A stretch of 64,000 bases of DNA from Longispora albida DSM 44784 (GCF_000379825.1 NZ_KB903833.1:547030-611029), one strand, 5' to 3'; positions 48,044 through 58,008 are shown, counted from the stretch's first letter. Numbers and translations are program-made. The notes: a model not told the origin generated them from the sequence alone.

Positions 48044-48171
48044 ACTTGTCACAGTAAAGGACGGTACCGCTGTCCTGTTTGTGGCGCTGGGTACACACAC
48101 CGGGGACGGTGGATTCAGTACGCTCGTCTGCGTACGTCCACGTCCGCCTGTCGTGAGGAGGCGTACGCGCC

Positions 48172-49629
48172 GTGACTGGTAAAAGCTCCTTTGTCGTGGT
48201 CGCCAACCGGCTGCCCGTCGACGAGGTATCACCCGGCCAGTGGCGGCGGAGCCCCGGTGGCCTGGTGACGGCACTGCACCCGGTGCTCCAGGCTGCCCGT
48301 GGCGGCTGGATCGGCTGGCCGGGCAGCTCCGGGCCGGCCCCGGCCCCCTTCGAGCTGGACGGGATGCAGCTCTACCCGGTGCCGCTGTCCGCCGAGGAGA
48401 TCGAGCGGTACTACGAGGGCTTCGCGAACAGCACGCTGTGGCCGCTCTACCACGACGCCGTCGAGCCGCCGCTGTTCCGCCGGGCGTGGTGGGCTTCCTA
48501 CCTGCGGGTCAACGAGCGGTTCGCCCAGGCGGCCGCCGACCTGGCCGCGCCGGGTGGTGTCGTGTGGGTGCAGGACTACCAGCTCCAGCTCGTACCGAGC
48601 ATCCTGCGTGAGCTGCGGCCGGACCTGAGGATCGGTTTCTTCCTCCACATCCCCTTCCCGCCGGTCGAGCTGTTCATGCAGCTGCCGAGGCGGGTCGAGC
48701 TGCTGCGCGGCCTGCTCGGCGCCGACCTGGTGGGATTCCAGCGCCCGCTGGCCGCGCAGAACTTCCTCCGGCTCGCCCGGCACCTGCTGGGGCTGCGGCC
48801 CCGGGGCAGCGTCGTGGAGGTCGACGGGCGGCTGGTGCAGGCCGGCGCGTTCCCGATCTCGATCGACACCCCGGCCATCGAGGCCGTGGCGGCGAGCGCC
48901 GAGGTGCAGGCCAGGGCGAAGGAGATCCGCCAGGAGCTGGGCGACCCGAAGACGCTGATCCTCGGGGTGGACCGGCTCGACTACACGAAGGGCATCGAGC
49001 ACCGGCTCAAGGCGTTCCGTGAGCTGCTGGCCGACGGCAGGCTGGCGGTGCCGGAGACGGTGATGGTGCAGGTCGCCACGCCGAGCCGGGAGCGGGTGGA
49101 GCACTACCACGAGCTGCGGGTGAAGGTGGAGCGCGAGGTGGGCTGGATCAACGGCGACTTCGGCCGGGTCGGTCTGCCCGCTGTGCACTATTTGCACCAG
49201 TCATACTCACTCACGGAACTCGCCGCGCTGTACCGGGCGGCGGATGTGATGATGGTTACACCTCTGCGAGACGGGATGAACCTGGTGGCGAAGGAGTACG
49301 TCGCGGCCCGTGTGGACCACGGCGGCGCTCTCGTGCTCTCCGAGTTCGCCGGGGCCGCCGCCGACCTGCGGCAGGCGTACCTGGTGAACCCGCACGACCT
49401 CGACGGGCTGAAGGAGGCCGTGCTCAACGCCGCGCACGCCTCGCCAGCCGAGCTGTCCCGCCGGATGCGCGCGCTGCGCCGGCAGGTCCGCACGCACGAT
49501 GTCCAGCACTGGGCCAGGTCCTTTCTCGCCGCCCTGGGGCTGGACACCCGGCAGCCCCTCTCGTCAGGAGACAGCACCGGCCACGAACATGGCGGCGGTG
49601 AACCGGCCGCCAGGGAGCACACCGCATGA
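48172..49629 (+). CDS. otsA: Trehalose-6-phosphate synthase
   Basis: GT20 glycosyltransferase joining UDP- or GDP-glucose to glucose-6-phosphate in trehalose synthesis. The product is 485 residues: the opening [57 protein letters not shown] and [14 protein letters not shown] are all conserved. Glycine-loop and donor-binding residues are intact. AGGAGG lies upstream of the GTG. Its stop overlaps the start of the otsB-GH15 fusion gene as ATGA, so both enzymes are made together. Confidence 0.96.
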   Translation: MTGKSSFVVVANRLPVDEVSPGQWRRSPGGLVTALHPVLQAARGGWIGWPGSSGPAPAPFELDGMQLYPVPLSAEEIERYYEGFANSTLWPLYHDAVEPPLFRRAWWASYLRVNERFAQAAADLAAPGGVVWVQDYQLQLVPSILRELRPDLRIGFFLHIPFPPVELFMQLPRRVELLRGLLGADLVGFQRPLAAQNFLRLARHLLGLRPRGSVVEVDGRLVQAGAFPISIDTPAIEAVAASAEVQARAKEIRQELGDPKTLILGVDRLDYTKGIEHRLKAFRELLADGRLAVPETVMVQVATPSRERVEHYHELRVKVEREVGWINGDFGRVGLPAVHYLHQSYSLTELAALYRAADVMMVTPLRDGMNLVAKEYVAARVDHGGALVLSEFAGAAADLRQAYLVNPHDLDGLKEAVLNAAHASPAELSRRMRALRRQVRTHDVQHWARSFLAALGLDTRQPLSSGDSTGHEHGGGEPAAREHTA

Positions 49630-52181
49630 CTCTGCCCGACACCGCCGCGTCGCTCGGCGCGGAACTCCGTGCCGCACTCGTCCACCTCGCGCGGGTACCG
49701 AAGCTGCTGGTCGCCTGCGACTACGACGGCACACTCGCCCCGATCGTCACGGATCCGTCCGCCGCCGTACCGCTGCCTGAGGCTGTCGCCGGGCTGCGGA
49801 CGCTGGCCACTCTGCCCGACACCAAGGTGGCGGTGATCTCCGGCCGGGCACTGCGTGACCTGGCGGCGCTGTCGCGGCTGCCGAACGAGATACACCTGGT
49901 CGGCAGCCACGGTTCCGAGTTCGACGTCGGGTTCGTGCACGCGCTGCCCGCCGAGGCGCTCGACCTGCACACCCGGCTGCACACCAAGCTGGCCGAGCTG
50001 ACCCGTGGCCGGCCGGGGGTCCGGCTGGAGGTCAAGCCCGCCAGCATCGCCGTGCACACCCGGGCCGCCGACCGCGCGGTCGCCGGTGAGGTGCTCAGCG
50101 CGGTGCGCCTGGACCCCTGTACCTGGGACGGCGTGCACGCCACCGAGGGCAAGGAGGTCATCGAGCTGGCGGTGATCCCGACCAGTAAGGGCACTGCCCT
50201 CGACCGGCTCCGCGCGCAGCTCGGCGCGACGGCCGTGCTGTTCGTCGGCGACGACGTGACGGACGAGAAGGCCTTCGCGCACCTCCAGGGGCCGGACCTC
50301 GGGATCAAGGTCGGGCCTGGCGAGTCGGGCGCGAAGTACAGAGTGGACAGTCCGGAGCAGGTCGCGCTGCTGCTGGCCACCCTCGTGGACATCCGGAAGA
50401 ACTGGCTGCTCGGCGAGCGCTCCGTGCCGATCGAGCGGCACACCATGCTCGGCAACGGGCGGAACGTGGCACTCCTGACGCCCGACGCCCGCGTGACGTG
50501 GCTGTGCCACCCGCGCTCCGACTCGGCGGCGCTGTTCGCCGACCTGCTGGGTGGCGAGCCTGCCGGGCACTGCACGATCGCTCCCGAGCGGCCGGGCAGG
50601 CCGCTGCTCGGCCAGCGGTACCGGCCGGCGTCGATGACGGTCGAGACGCGCTGGTCGGGGCTGACCGTGACCGACTGGCTCGACGCGCCGGAGGACGGCT
50701 CGGACACGACAGTGCTGGTCCGGCTGCTCACCGGGCACGAGAAGGCGCAGATCACCTTCGCGCCCCGCCCCGAATTCGGGCAGGTGCCGATCAGGCTCCA
50801 GCCGATCGGCGACGGCGGGCTGCACGTCCTGGGCTCCAACGAACCCATTTCCCTGTACGCGCCGGGGCTCGACTGGGACATCGTCGACGACGCCGGCCAC
50901 GACACCGCGCGGGCAGTGGTGGACCTGGCGGCGCACGGAGGCACGTACACCCTCGAAGTGCGGTGCGGGACGGCTGACCTGGAGCCGCCGACGGTCGTCG
51001 CGGAGGAACGGCGCGACGCGATCGACGCCGGGCACCGGTCGTGGCTGGCCACCCTGAAGCCCCCGGTGCTGGCCAGGGACGAGGTGCTGCGGTCGGCGCT
51101 GACGCTGAAGATGCTGTGCGACGCGCCGACCGGCGCGATCCTGGCGGCGGCGACGACCTCGCTGCCGGAGACGATCGGCGGCATCCGCAACTGGGACTAC
51201 CGCTACTGCTGGCTGCGCGACGCGGCGATGACGGCCCGCGCGCTGGTCGACCTGGGTTCCGTGCACGAGGCCGAGGCCTACCTGGGCTGGGTGGCCGGCT
51301 GTGTCGAGCGGACCGGCGGCCACCCGGAACGCCTGCACCCGCTGTACACACTGGACGGTCTCGACCTCGGCGCCGAGGCGGTGATCGAGAGCCTGCCGGG
51401 ATATGCGGGTTCCCGGCCGGTGCGCGTCGGGAACGCTGCGAACCGGCAGGTCCAGCTCGACGTGTTCGGGCCGGTCGCTGATCTGGTGGCTGCGGTGGCC
51501 GACCACCGGGGCAAGATCACCGAGTACGAGTGGGGCATCGTCGAGGCGATGGTGTCCGCTGTGGAACGCCGCTGGCACGAGCCGGACCACGGGCTCTGGG
51601 AGGCCCGCCTGCCACCCCGGCACCACGTCTACTCGAAGGTCATGTGCTGGCAGACGGTCGACCGGGCGCTCGCGACGGCCGAGCGGCACGGCATGCCGCG
51701 CGGCGAGGGCTGGCACGAGCTGCGCGACCAGATCGCGGCGAACGTGATCGAGCACGGCTGGAACGAGGACCTCAAGGCGTACCCGGCGGCGTACGGCTCC
51801 ACGGATCTCGACGCGGCCTCGCTGTGGATCGGGCTGGCCGGGCTGCTGCCCGCCGACGACCCGCGTTTCCTGTCCACGGTGCTGGCCATCGAGGCCGAGC
51901 TGCGCAACGGGCCGGCCGTGTACCGCTACAACTCCGACGACGGGCTGCCGGGCGTCGAGGGCGGCTTCATCATCTGCGCGACGTGGATGATCGAGGCGTA
52001 CCTGCTGACAGGCCGGCGGCACGACGCCCACGAGCTCTTCCAGCAGGTACTCGACTGCGCGGGGCCGACGGGGCTGCTGCCGGAACAGTACGACCCGGTC
52101 AGCGAGCGGACCCTGGGGAACCACCCGCAGGCGTACAGCCACCTGGGGCTGATCCGGGCGGCGATGTTGCTGGACCAGTGA
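49626..52181 (+). CDS. otsB: Trehalose-6-phosphate phosphatase fused to a GH15 glycoside hydrolase
   Basis: The product is 851 residues with two enzymes. Residues 1-255 are a HAD phosphatase (OtsB): D32-Y-D34-GTLAPI nucleophile motif, VISGRAL, and [10 protein letters not shown]. Residues about 265-851 are a GH15 domain related to mycobacterial trehalase and glucoamylases: [13 protein letters not shown] (near 522), a glutamate in [10 protein letters not shown], and the end motif [25 protein letters not shown] with the second catalytic glutamate. One chain could therefore both make trehalose from its phosphate and break it or an alpha-glucan. It is coupled to otsA by an ATGA overlap. Confidence 0.93.
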   Translation: MTLPDTAASLGAELRAALVHLARVPKLLVACDYDGTLAPIVTDPSAAVPLPEAVAGLRTLATLPDTKVAVISGRALRDLAALSRLPNEIHLVGSHGSEFDVGFVHALPAEALDLHTRLHTKLAELTRGRPGVRLEVKPASIAVHTRAADRAVAGEVLSAVRLDPCTWDGVHATEGKEVIELAVIPTSKGTALDRLRAQLGATAVLFVGDDVTDEKAFAHLQGPDLGIKVGPGESGAKYRVDSPEQVALLLATLVDIRKNWLLGERSVPIERHTMLGNGRNVALLTPDARVTWLCHPRSDSAALFADLLGGEPAGHCTIAPERPGRPLLGQRYRPASMTVETRWSGLTVTDWLDAPEDGSDTTVLVRLLTGHEKAQITFAPRPEFGQVPIRLQPIGDGGLHVLGSNEPISLYAPGLDWDIVDDAGHDTARAVVDLAAHGGTYTLEVRCGTADLEPPTVVAEERRDAIDAGHRSWLATLKPPVLARDEVLRSALTLKMLCDAPTGAILAAATTSLPETIGGIRNWDYRYCWLRDAAMTARALVDLGSVHEAEAYLGWVAGCVERTGGHPERLHPLYTLDGLDLGAEAVIESLPGYAGSRPVRVGNAANRQVQLDVFGPVADLVAAVADHRGKITEYEWGIVEAMVSAVERRWHEPDHGLWEARLPPRHHVYSKVMCWQTVDRALATAERHGMPRGEGWHELRDQIAANVIEHGWNEDLKAYPAAYGSTDLDAASLWIGLAGLLPADDPRFLSTVLAIEAELRNGPAVYRYNSDDGLPGVEGGFIICATWMIEAYLLTGRRHDAHELFQQVLDCAGPTGLLPEQYDPVSERTLGNHPQAYSHLGLIRAAMLLDQ

Positions 52182-52185
52182 GCAA

Positions 52186-52220
52186 CCGGGCAGGGGTGCC
52201 CCCGTGGCACCCCTGCCCGG
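52186..52220. terminator. Bidirectional terminator after otsB-GH15
   Basis: A perfect 15-bp inverted repeat, CCGGGCAGGGGTGCC and its complement, with a 5-nt loop lies five bases after the fusion gene stop codon. It faces the convergent sigma factor gene at 52243. Confidence 0.88.
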
Positions 52221-52242
52221 CGCGCCCCATGCGCAGCCGAAG

Positions 52243-53370
52243 TCAGCGGACGGCGACCGCGATGGCCATCCAGCCCCGGGGCTGGACCCAGTTGTCGGGC
52301 AGCGGGGCGAGCAGGTTCTCTGAGTGCACCAGCCGGAGGCTGATCCGTACCGGCTTGCCGACCTCGAGCGCGAACGGGGGATTGGCTGTCTCGTCGATCA
52401 GCCGGTATCTCTGCACGTCGCCGATGGTGTGGGGCTGGTGCACGTTGCGGCTGCCACGGGCCGGTTCGTACTCCCCCGGCATCCGCATAGTCGAAGGCGA
52501 GTGGAGTCTGCCGTTCACGGTGACCACGCAGAAGAGCGGCCGGGTCACCTCTTCCTGAAGCTCGCAGTACGGGTAGATCTCCGCGTCGAGTGTGGCCGGA
52601 GTCCAGGTGAATCCGATCTCGCGTGCGGCGAACGAGTCACTTTCCGATTTCAGGAGCCGGTATCCGTTCCTGACCGCCGGAAAGCCGACGTCGGCGGGCG
52701 GGTATTCGTCGGCCGGTGGGAGGCTGACCGAGCGGGTGCCGGGGATGAGCAGGTACGCCGTGATGAGGAGCAGGATCGCCAGGCAGGCGGCGCCGGCCGT
52801 GACGAGGCGTGTGGTGCGGCGGCGGCGTACTCGGGACTGGACTCCGGCCAGGCGTTGCGTGCCGGGAGGTGCGTCGGGGATCTCGGGGAGGTCCGGGCGC
52901 AGGGTGGGGTCGAGGCGGAGTTTGGCGAGGGCTTTTGAGGCGTAGTTTTTCACCGCGCCGGGTGAGATGCCGAGTGTCTCGGCGATCTGGGCTTCGGTGA
53001 GGTCTTCGAGGTAGCGGAGCGCGAGGACGGCGCGCTGCTGGCGGGGTAGCCGGGCGAGCGCGCGCCAGACCTCGTCACGGTCGTCCACTGTGGCCTGCTG
53101 GGCCGGGGTGGCCGTGTCCGGGAGTTCGCTGGCTGGCTGTTCACCGTTCCAGCGGCGGCGCCACCAGGTCGTGAACGTGTTGGCCATGACCTTGCGGACG
53201 TACGGCTCCGGGTCGGCGGAGATCTTCTGCCAGACGGGCCAGGACTTGGCGAGTGAGGTCTGGAGCAGGTCCTCTGCCAGGGCGTGGTCCCTCGTGAGGA
53301 CATAACCGAGGCGGAGCAGCCGCGGCGAGCACGCCCCGACGAACTCCTCGAACTGCACGTTGCCCGACAT
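52243..53370 (-). CDS. SigE-family sigma factor with its own transmembrane segment and outer domain (copy 1)
   Basis: The 375-residue product has a sigma-2 region (about 5-75, RLLRLGYVLTRDHALAEDLLQTSLAKSWPVW), a sigma-4 region (about 105-155, LPRQQRAVLALRYLEDLTEAQIAETLGISPGAVKNY), an arginine-rich joint, a transmembrane segment (about 188-210, LAILLLITAYLLIP) and an outer domain of about 160 residues with two cysteines (YPYCELQEE, LFCVV). The sigma parts would face the cytoplasm while anchored to the membrane. It is a tandem paralogue of the next gene: the sigma halves are nearly identical, the outer domains diverge. It has its own ECF-like promoter. Confidence 0.9.
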   Translation of the reverse strand: MSGNVQFEEFVGACSPRLLRLGYVLTRDHALAEDLLQTSLAKSWPVWQKISADPEPYVRKVMANTFTTWWRRRWNGEQPASELPDTATPAQQATVDDRDEVWRALARLPRQQRAVLALRYLEDLTEAQIAETLGISPGAVKNYASKALAKLRLDPTLRPDLPEIPDAPPGTQRLAGVQSRVRRRRTTRLVTAGAACLAILLLITAYLLIPGTRSVSLPPADEYPPADVGFPAVRNGYRLLKSESDSFAAREIGFTWTPATLDAEIYPYCELQEEVTRPLFCVVTVNGRLHSPSTMRMPGEYEPARGSRNVHQPHTIGDVQRYRLIDETANPPFALEVGKPVRISLRLVHSENLLAPLPDNWVQPRGWMAIAVAVR

Positions 53371-53391
53371 CCCCGTTCCCCCTTCCGCTCT

Positions 53392-53436
53392 CGCCTGCTA
53401 CTAGGAATACGACTCGGGCAGGCGGGCCGGTTGTAC
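53392..53436 (-). promoter_or_regulatory. ECF-like promoter with inverted repeat around the -10, copy 1
   Basis: On the minus strand GTACAACC (53436-53429) and GTCGTA (53413-53408) are 15 bases apart, about 40 bases ahead of the sigma factor ATG. The arms CGCCTGC (53424-53418) and GCAGGCG (53398-53392) enclose the -10. The same arrangement precedes the paralogous gene with different arm sequences. Confidence 0.6.
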
Positions 53437-53450
53437 GGAGGGACAGTTCA

Positions 53451-54602
53451 CTATGACGGACCCGGGACATCGGACAGCGATTCGCCGATCGCGATGGCCA
53501 TCCAGCCAGGAGGCGGGGACCACGAGCTGGGCGGCGGCTGCATCGTGCCCGCCCGGTCAGGGAACCGGACGCGGATGGTGACACGGACCGGCTTGCCTGG
53601 CTTCAGTTTGTGCGGGAGGTTCGCCTGGACCACATGGATACCGTTCACCGACCAGAGCGGGCTGCCGGGACCTGTTGACGGCGTACCGGGTTCCGGGTCA
53701 GCACCCAGGCGCCGCGGTATGGCTTCACTGTGGTGAACGTCGTCGATGTAAACGGCGCAGACGAACGGCTCGCGCCACGCTCCGCTGATCTCGCAGTAAG
53801 GGAAGACCTTGGCGTTCAGGGTGCGGGGTGTCCAAGTGAACCCGACATCCCTGGCTCCGAGCGGGCCGCGTTCGGCCTTGACCATCACGTAGCCGTCGCG
53901 GCCATCGGAGAAGCCCACCTCGGCTGGCGGGCGGCCGTCCTCAGCCGGGGGCAGGCTGATGGGGCGGAAGCCGGGGATGAGCAGGTAGGCGGTGATGAGG
54001 AGGAGGACCGCGACGCAGGCGGCGCCGGCCGTGACGAGGCGGGTCGTGCGGCGGCGCCGGATCCGGGCCTGGACCTCGGAGAGACGGCCCGGGCCGGGGG
54101 GCGTGTCGGGGAGTTCCGGGAGGCCGGGGCGGAGAGTGGGGTCTAGGCGGAGTTTTGCGAGGGCTTTGGAGGCGTAGTTCTTCACCGAGCCAGGTGAGAT
54201 GCCGAGGGCTTCGGCGATCTGGGACTCGGTGAGGTCTTCGAGGTAGCGGAGCGCGAGGACTGCGCGTTGCTGGCGGGGTAGGCGGGCGAGGGCGCGCCAG
54301 ATCTCGTCGCGGTCGTCCACTGTGGTGTGTGGCGTGGCGGTGGCTGGTTCGGGGAGTTCGGCTGCCGGGCGTTCGCCGTTCCAGCGGCGGCGCCACCACG
54401 TCGTGAACGTGTTGGCCATGACCTTGCGGACGTAAGGTTCGGGATCGGCCGAGATGCGCGGCCAGACCGGCCAGGACTTGGCCAGCGCGGTCTGGAGCAG
54501 GTCCTCCGCGAGAGCATGGTCCCGTGTGAGGACGTACCCGAGACGGAGCAGCCGGGGCGAGCACGCCCCGACGAACTCCTCGAACCGCACGTTGTCTGTC
54601 AT
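53451..54602 (-). CDS. SigE-family sigma factor with its own transmembrane segment and outer domain (copy 2)
   Basis: The 383-residue product has the same layout as copy 1: sigma-2 (5-75), sigma-4 (105-155), an arginine-rich joint (RRRRTTRLV), a transmembrane segment (188-210) and an outer domain ending PGWMAIAIGESLSDVPGPS. The outer cysteines (FPYCEISG, FVCAVY) align with those of copy 1, so a conserved disulfide is likely. The linker and outer domain have diverged much more than the sigma part, suggesting different signals acting on a similar promoter set. Upstream in the operon direction is the cobA promoter region; the gene has its own ECF-like promoter. Confidence 0.9.
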   Translation of the reverse strand: MTDNVRFEEFVGACSPRLLRLGYVLTRDHALAEDLLQTALAKSWPVWPRISADPEPYVRKVMANTFTTWWRRRWNGERPAAELPEPATATPHTTVDDRDEIWRALARLPRQQRAVLALRYLEDLTESQIAEALGISPGSVKNYASKALAKLRLDPTLRPGLPELPDTPPGPGRLSEVQARIRRRRTTRLVTAGAACVAVLLLITAYLLIPGFRPISLPPAEDGRPPAEVGFSDGRDGYVMVKAERGPLGARDVGFTWTPRTLNAKVFPYCEISGAWREPFVCAVYIDDVHHSEAIPRRLGADPEPGTPSTGPGSPLWSVNGIHVVQANLPHKLKPGKPVRVTIRVRFPDRAGTMQPPPSSWSPPPGWMAIAIGESLSDVPGPS

Positions 54603-54619
54603 CCCCGTCGCCCTTCCGT

Positions 54620-54667
54620 CTCGCTCGGCTAGCAGGAGTACGACTTGGCCGAGCGAGCCGGTTGTAC
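54620..54667 (-). promoter_or_regulatory. ECF-like promoter with inverted repeat around the -10, copy 2
   Basis: On the minus strand GTACAACC (54667-54660) and GTCGTA (54644-54639) are 15 bases apart, about 37 bases ahead of the ATG at 54602. A perfect 10-bp inverted repeat, CTCGCTCGGC (54657-54648) with GCCGAGCGAG (54629-54620), encloses the -10, at nearly the same distances as in copy 1 but with unrelated arm sequence. Confidence 0.6.
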
Positions 54668-54684
54668 GGGTGACGGATTCTTTC

Positions 54685-55869
54685 TCAGTGCGACAGGACG
54701 TCGACCACGTCGCCGATGACGACGATGGCCGGCGGGCGGGCGCCGAGGGTGGCGACCGTGGACAGCGTGCCCCGGAAGATCTGCTGCCGGGAGGTGGTGC
54801 CCTCCTGGATGACCGCGGCCGGGGTGTCCGGGTCGCGGCCGGCGTCGACCAGCGTCTCCGTGATGGCCGCCAGGTTCTCCACGGCCATGAGCAGGACGAG
54901 GGTGCCGCGCAGCCTGCCGAGCGCCCCCCAGTCGATCAGCGAGTCGGGGTGCAGGGGCGGGATGTGCCCGGAGACCACGGTGAACTCGTGGGTGACGCCC
55001 CGGTGGGTGACCGGGATGCCGGCCAGCTCGGGGACGGAGATGGCGCTGGTCACGCCGGGTACGACCTCGACGGTGATCCCGGCGGCGGCGCAGTGCAGGA
55101 GTTCCTCACCGCCACGGCCGAAGACGTAGGGGTCGCCGCCCTTGAGCCGGACGACGAACTTGCCGGCCAGCGCCCGGTCGACCAGGATCTCGTTGATCTT
55201 CTCCTGGACGAGCTGGCGGCCGTACGGGATCTTCGCGGCGTCGATGATCTCGACGTCGGGCCGGAGCCCTTCGAGGAACATGCCGGAGGCGAGCCGGTCG
55301 GCGACCACGACGTCGGCCTCGGCGAGCAGCCGGCGGCCCCGGACGGTGATCAGTTCCGGGTCGCCGGGGCCGGCGCCGACCAGGGCCACGCCCGGCTTGT
55401 GGTTCGCGTCGGGGACGCTGAGGGTCCCGGAGTCGAGGCCGGCGTGGATGGCGTCGCGGAGTGCCATCGAGCGCAGCGGGTCGCCGCCGCTGAGCACGGC
55501 GACCGTGGTCTGCCCGTGGCGGGTGACGGCCGGCGTCCACGCGGTCGCGGCGTGCCGGTCGTCGGCCCGGACGCAGAACACGCGGCGCTCGTCGGCGGCC
55601 AGCGAGACGGCGGCGTTGACCTCCGGGTCGCTGGTCGCCACGTGCACCAGCCACGCGCCATCCACATCGGACGGTTCGAAGCCGCGCTTGATCCAGCTGA
55701 CCGGGAGGCCTTCGAGGGTCGGGGTGAGGGACGGCGACACGACCGTGACCAGGGCTCCCGCTTCGAGGAGGGCTGGCACGCGCCGTTGTGCGACCGCGCC
55801 GCCGCCGACCACCAGGACCTTCTTCCCCGCGAGGATCAAACCAATGGGGTACTGGCTGCTCATCGTCAC
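54685..55869 (-). CDS. cobA: Uroporphyrinogen-III C-methyltransferase with siroheme-synthase-like N-domain
   Basis: The 394-residue product has an N-terminal NAD-binding domain (1-150, VLVVGGGAVAQRRVPALLEAG) as in precorrin-2 dehydrogenase/ferrochelatase, and a C-terminal SUMT methyltransferase (160-394, VGAGPGDPELITVRG, VVRLKGGDPYVFGRGGEE, VTHRGVTHEFTVVSGH). It makes precorrin-2 for cobalamin and siroheme, so it is CysG-like. The start is GTG 55869 immediately after the cobT stop codon, or the ATG two codons later at 55863. It is the last gene of the cobC-cobT-cobA operon. Confidence 0.93.
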   Translation of the reverse strand: MTMSSQYPIGLILAGKKVLVVGGGAVAQRRVPALLEAGALVTVVSPSLTPTLEGLPVSWIKRGFEPSDVDGAWLVHVATSDPEVNAAVSLAADERRVFCVRADDRHAATAWTPAVTRHGQTTVAVLSGGDPLRSMALRDAIHAGLDSGTLSVPDANHKPGVALVGAGPGDPELITVRGRRLLAEADVVVADRLASGMFLEGLRPDVEIIDAAKIPYGRQLVQEKINEILVDRALAGKFVVRLKGGDPYVFGRGGEELLHCAAAGITVEVVPGVTSAISVPELAGIPVTHRGVTHEFTVVSGHIPPLHPDSLIDWGALGRLRGTLVLLMAVENLAAITETLVDAGRDPDTPAAVIQEGTTSRQQIFRGTLSTVATLGARPPAIVVIGDVVDVLSH

Positions 55870-56907
55870 CTACTTCTCGCTCACGCCGGCGCTGTCGAAG
55901 GTGGCCACCTCGTGGAGTACGCGGACGGCGCTGGCCGCGATCGGGAGGGCCAGGAGTGCCCCGGTGCCCTCGCCGAGGCGGAGCCCGAGGTCGACGAGGG
56001 GTTCGAGGCCGAGGTGCGCGAGGGCGATCGTCGCACCCGGCTCGGCGGAACGGTGCCCGGCGACGCAGGCGTGCACGGCGGCGGGCGCGATGGCCACGGC
56101 CGCCAGGGCCGCGGAGGCCGCGATGACGCCGTCGAGGATCACGGGGATCTGCCGGGAGGCCCCGCCGAGGATGTACCCGGCGATGGCGGCGTGTTCGAGC
56201 CCGCCGACCTTGGCCAGCACGTCGATCCCGTCGGACGGGTCGGGGCTGTGCTTCGCGAGGGCCGCGGCGATCACGGCCGTCTTGTGGTCGAGCATCTCGT
56301 CGTCGATGCCGGTACCCCGGCCGGTGACCGCTTCGGCCGGCCGGCCGGTGAACGCCGCGATGAGGGCCGCGGCCGGGGTCGTGTTCGCGATGCCCATGTC
56401 GCCGGTCAGGAGGACGCGCGCTCCGCCGTCGGCGAGCTGGGCGGCGATGGCGATGCCGGTTTCGAGGGCCGCGATCACCTCGGCGCGAGTGAGGGCCGGT
56501 TCCTGGGAGAAGTCACGGGTACCGGGGCGGACCTTGTGCTCGCTCTCGCCGGACGCGACGCCGACGTCGACGACCGTCACCGACGCACCGGCCTGGCGGG
56601 CGAAGGCGTTGACGACAGCGCCGCCCGCGCCGAAGTTCGCGAGCATCTGCGCGGTGACCTCCTGCGGCCACGGCGTGACGCCCTGCGCGTGGATGCCGTG
56701 GTCCCCGGCGAAGATGGCGAGGGCTGCCGGTTCGAGGAGCGGCGGCGGGCAGGTACCCGCGAGGCCGGCCAGGCGGCTGGCGAGGGGTTCGAGCGCGCCC
56801 AGGGAACCCGGTGGCTTGGTCAGCAGCAGCTGCCGTTCCTCCGCCTCGGCCACGGCGACCACGTCGAGTGGCCGGATCCGCTCCAGCGCGGACATCAGCA
56901 GCTCCAT
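55870..56907 (-). CDS. cobT: Nicotinate-nucleotide-dimethylbenzimidazole phosphoribosyltransferase
   Basis: Makes alpha-ribazole phosphate, the lower-ligand nucleotide of cobalamin. The 345-residue product has KPPGSLGALEPLASRLAGL, IFAGDHGIHAQGVTPWP, GDMGIANTTPAAAL and GFEV-like C-terminal helices; the catalytic glutamate region (ALAHLGLEPLVDLGLRLGEGTGALLAL) is intact. The ATG overlaps the upstream cobC stop codon as TGATG. cobA follows directly, so the three genes are one operon. Confidence 0.95.
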   Translation of the reverse strand: MELLMSALERIRPLDVVAVAEAEERQLLLTKPPGSLGALEPLASRLAGLAGTCPPPLLEPAALAIFAGDHGIHAQGVTPWPQEVTAQMLANFGAGGAVVNAFARQAGASVTVVDVGVASGESEHKVRPGTRDFSQEPALTRAEVIAALETGIAIAAQLADGGARVLLTGDMGIANTTPAAALIAAFTGRPAEAVTGRGTGIDDEMLDHKTAVIAAALAKHSPDPSDGIDVLAKVGGLEHAAIAGYILGGASRQIPVILDGVIAASAALAAVAIAPAAVHACVAGHRSAEPGATIALAHLGLEPLVDLGLRLGEGTGALLALPIAASAVRVLHEVATFDSAGVSEK

Positions 56908-57932
56908 CAGTGCACCTCGTCTTTCAGTACTTCCAGAAATGCTCGGGAGACGGCCGGCTCCCGTACGGCGATCCGCAGCCAGTCTGGTCCCAGACCGGGG
57001 AACGTGTCAGCACGGCGTACCACATAACCGCGTTTTCTTAACCGATCGCGCAACTGCAAGCCGCCGACGGTCTTGACCAGGACAAAAGAACTCGCGTGGT
57101 TTGGCAGGACTTCTATCCCTCCGACGGCTGACAGGCCATCTGCGAGGAACTGGCGGTCGGCGGCGAGGGCCGTGGCGATCTCGCGCTCGGCGGCGAGGGC
57201 CTCGGGTGAGGCGCAGGCGATCGCGGCGGCGAGGGCCGGCGTGGAGACGGGCCAGAGCGGGAGCCGGTCCGCGAGCCGCCGGACGAGGTCAGGCTCGGCC
57301 AGCAGGTAACCGATGCGCAGGCCGGCCAGGCCCCAGGTCTTGGTGAGGCTGCGGATGACGACCAGGCCGGGGACGCGCTCGCCGGCCAGGGACTCCGGCT
57401 CGCCGGGGATGGTGTCGGCGAAGGCCTCGTCGACGATCAGCGTCCGGCCGGGACGGGCGAGGGCGCGCAGGTCGGCTGCCGGGTGCAGTACCGACGTCGG
57501 GTTGGTGGGATTGCCGATGACGATGAGGTCCGCGCGGCCAGGGATTGCTGACGGGTCGAGAGTGAACGGTGGTTCGAGAACGACCCGGTGGACGTGGTGG
57601 CCGGCGGAGCGGAAAGCGGCCTCTGGTTCCGTGAACTGGGGGTGGATGACGGTGGGGTGCGCAGGCGTCAGGGTTTGGGCGAGGACCGTGAAGGCCTGGG
57701 CCGCACCGGCCGTGAGGAGGACCTCGGAGGGGTCCCTTCCATGCCGGGCGGCTATCGCCGCCGTGGCGGCCGTGGCGTTGGGATAGAGGTGCAGCTCCCG
57801 CATGGCCCCGGCGATCGGGCCGGCCAGCCACGGCGGGTGCGGGGCCCGGCGGACGTTGACCGCCAGGTCCACCAGCCCGGGGGCCAGCTCGGCGTCGCCG
57901 TGGTGCCGGAGGGGATCCATGCGGTGGATCAT
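56907..57932 (-). CDS. cobC: PLP-dependent aminotransferase-like protein, threonine-phosphate decarboxylase type
   Basis: The product is about 341 residues of the histidinol-phosphate aminotransferase fold. The PLP lysine is in RSLTKTWGLAGLRIGY, with the aspartate in VDEAFAD and the NPTNPT loop. In cobalamin clusters this protein (CobC/CobD; Rv2231c in mycobacteria) supplies the aminopropanol linker by decarboxylating threonine phosphate. ATG codons at 57932 and 57920 are both possible. The upstream frame to 58181 overlaps the divergent PBP gene. It is first in the operon with cobT and cobA. Confidence 0.88.
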   Translation of the reverse strand: MIHRMDPLRHHGDAELAPGLVDLAVNVRRAPHPPWLAGPIAGAMRELHLYPNATAATAAIAARHGRDPSEVLLTAGAAQAFTVLAQTLTPAHPTVIHPQFTEPEAAFRSAGHHVHRVVLEPPFTLDPSAIPGRADLIVIGNPTNPTSVLHPAADLRALARPGRTLIVDEAFADTIPGEPESLAGERVPGLVVIRSLTKTWGLAGLRIGYLLAEPDLVRRLADRLPLWPVSTPALAAAIACASPEALAAEREIATALAADRQFLADGLSAVGGIEVLPNHASSFVLVKTVGGLQLRDRLRKRGYVVRRADTFPGLGPDWLRIAVREPAVSRAFLEVLKDEVH

Positions 57933-58008
57933 GCCCGACCGCAACTCGGCGCGCGACTTCTCCCTGAAATGCCGCAACCTCATAGAGAATCTGACATACC
58001 GTGAGCTA

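Noticed and set aside
49188..52142. Open frame of about 980 codons on the minus strand, antisense to the otsB-GH15 gene
   Set aside because: Same reason: no motifs, biased composition, and a clear double-domain enzyme on the other strand.
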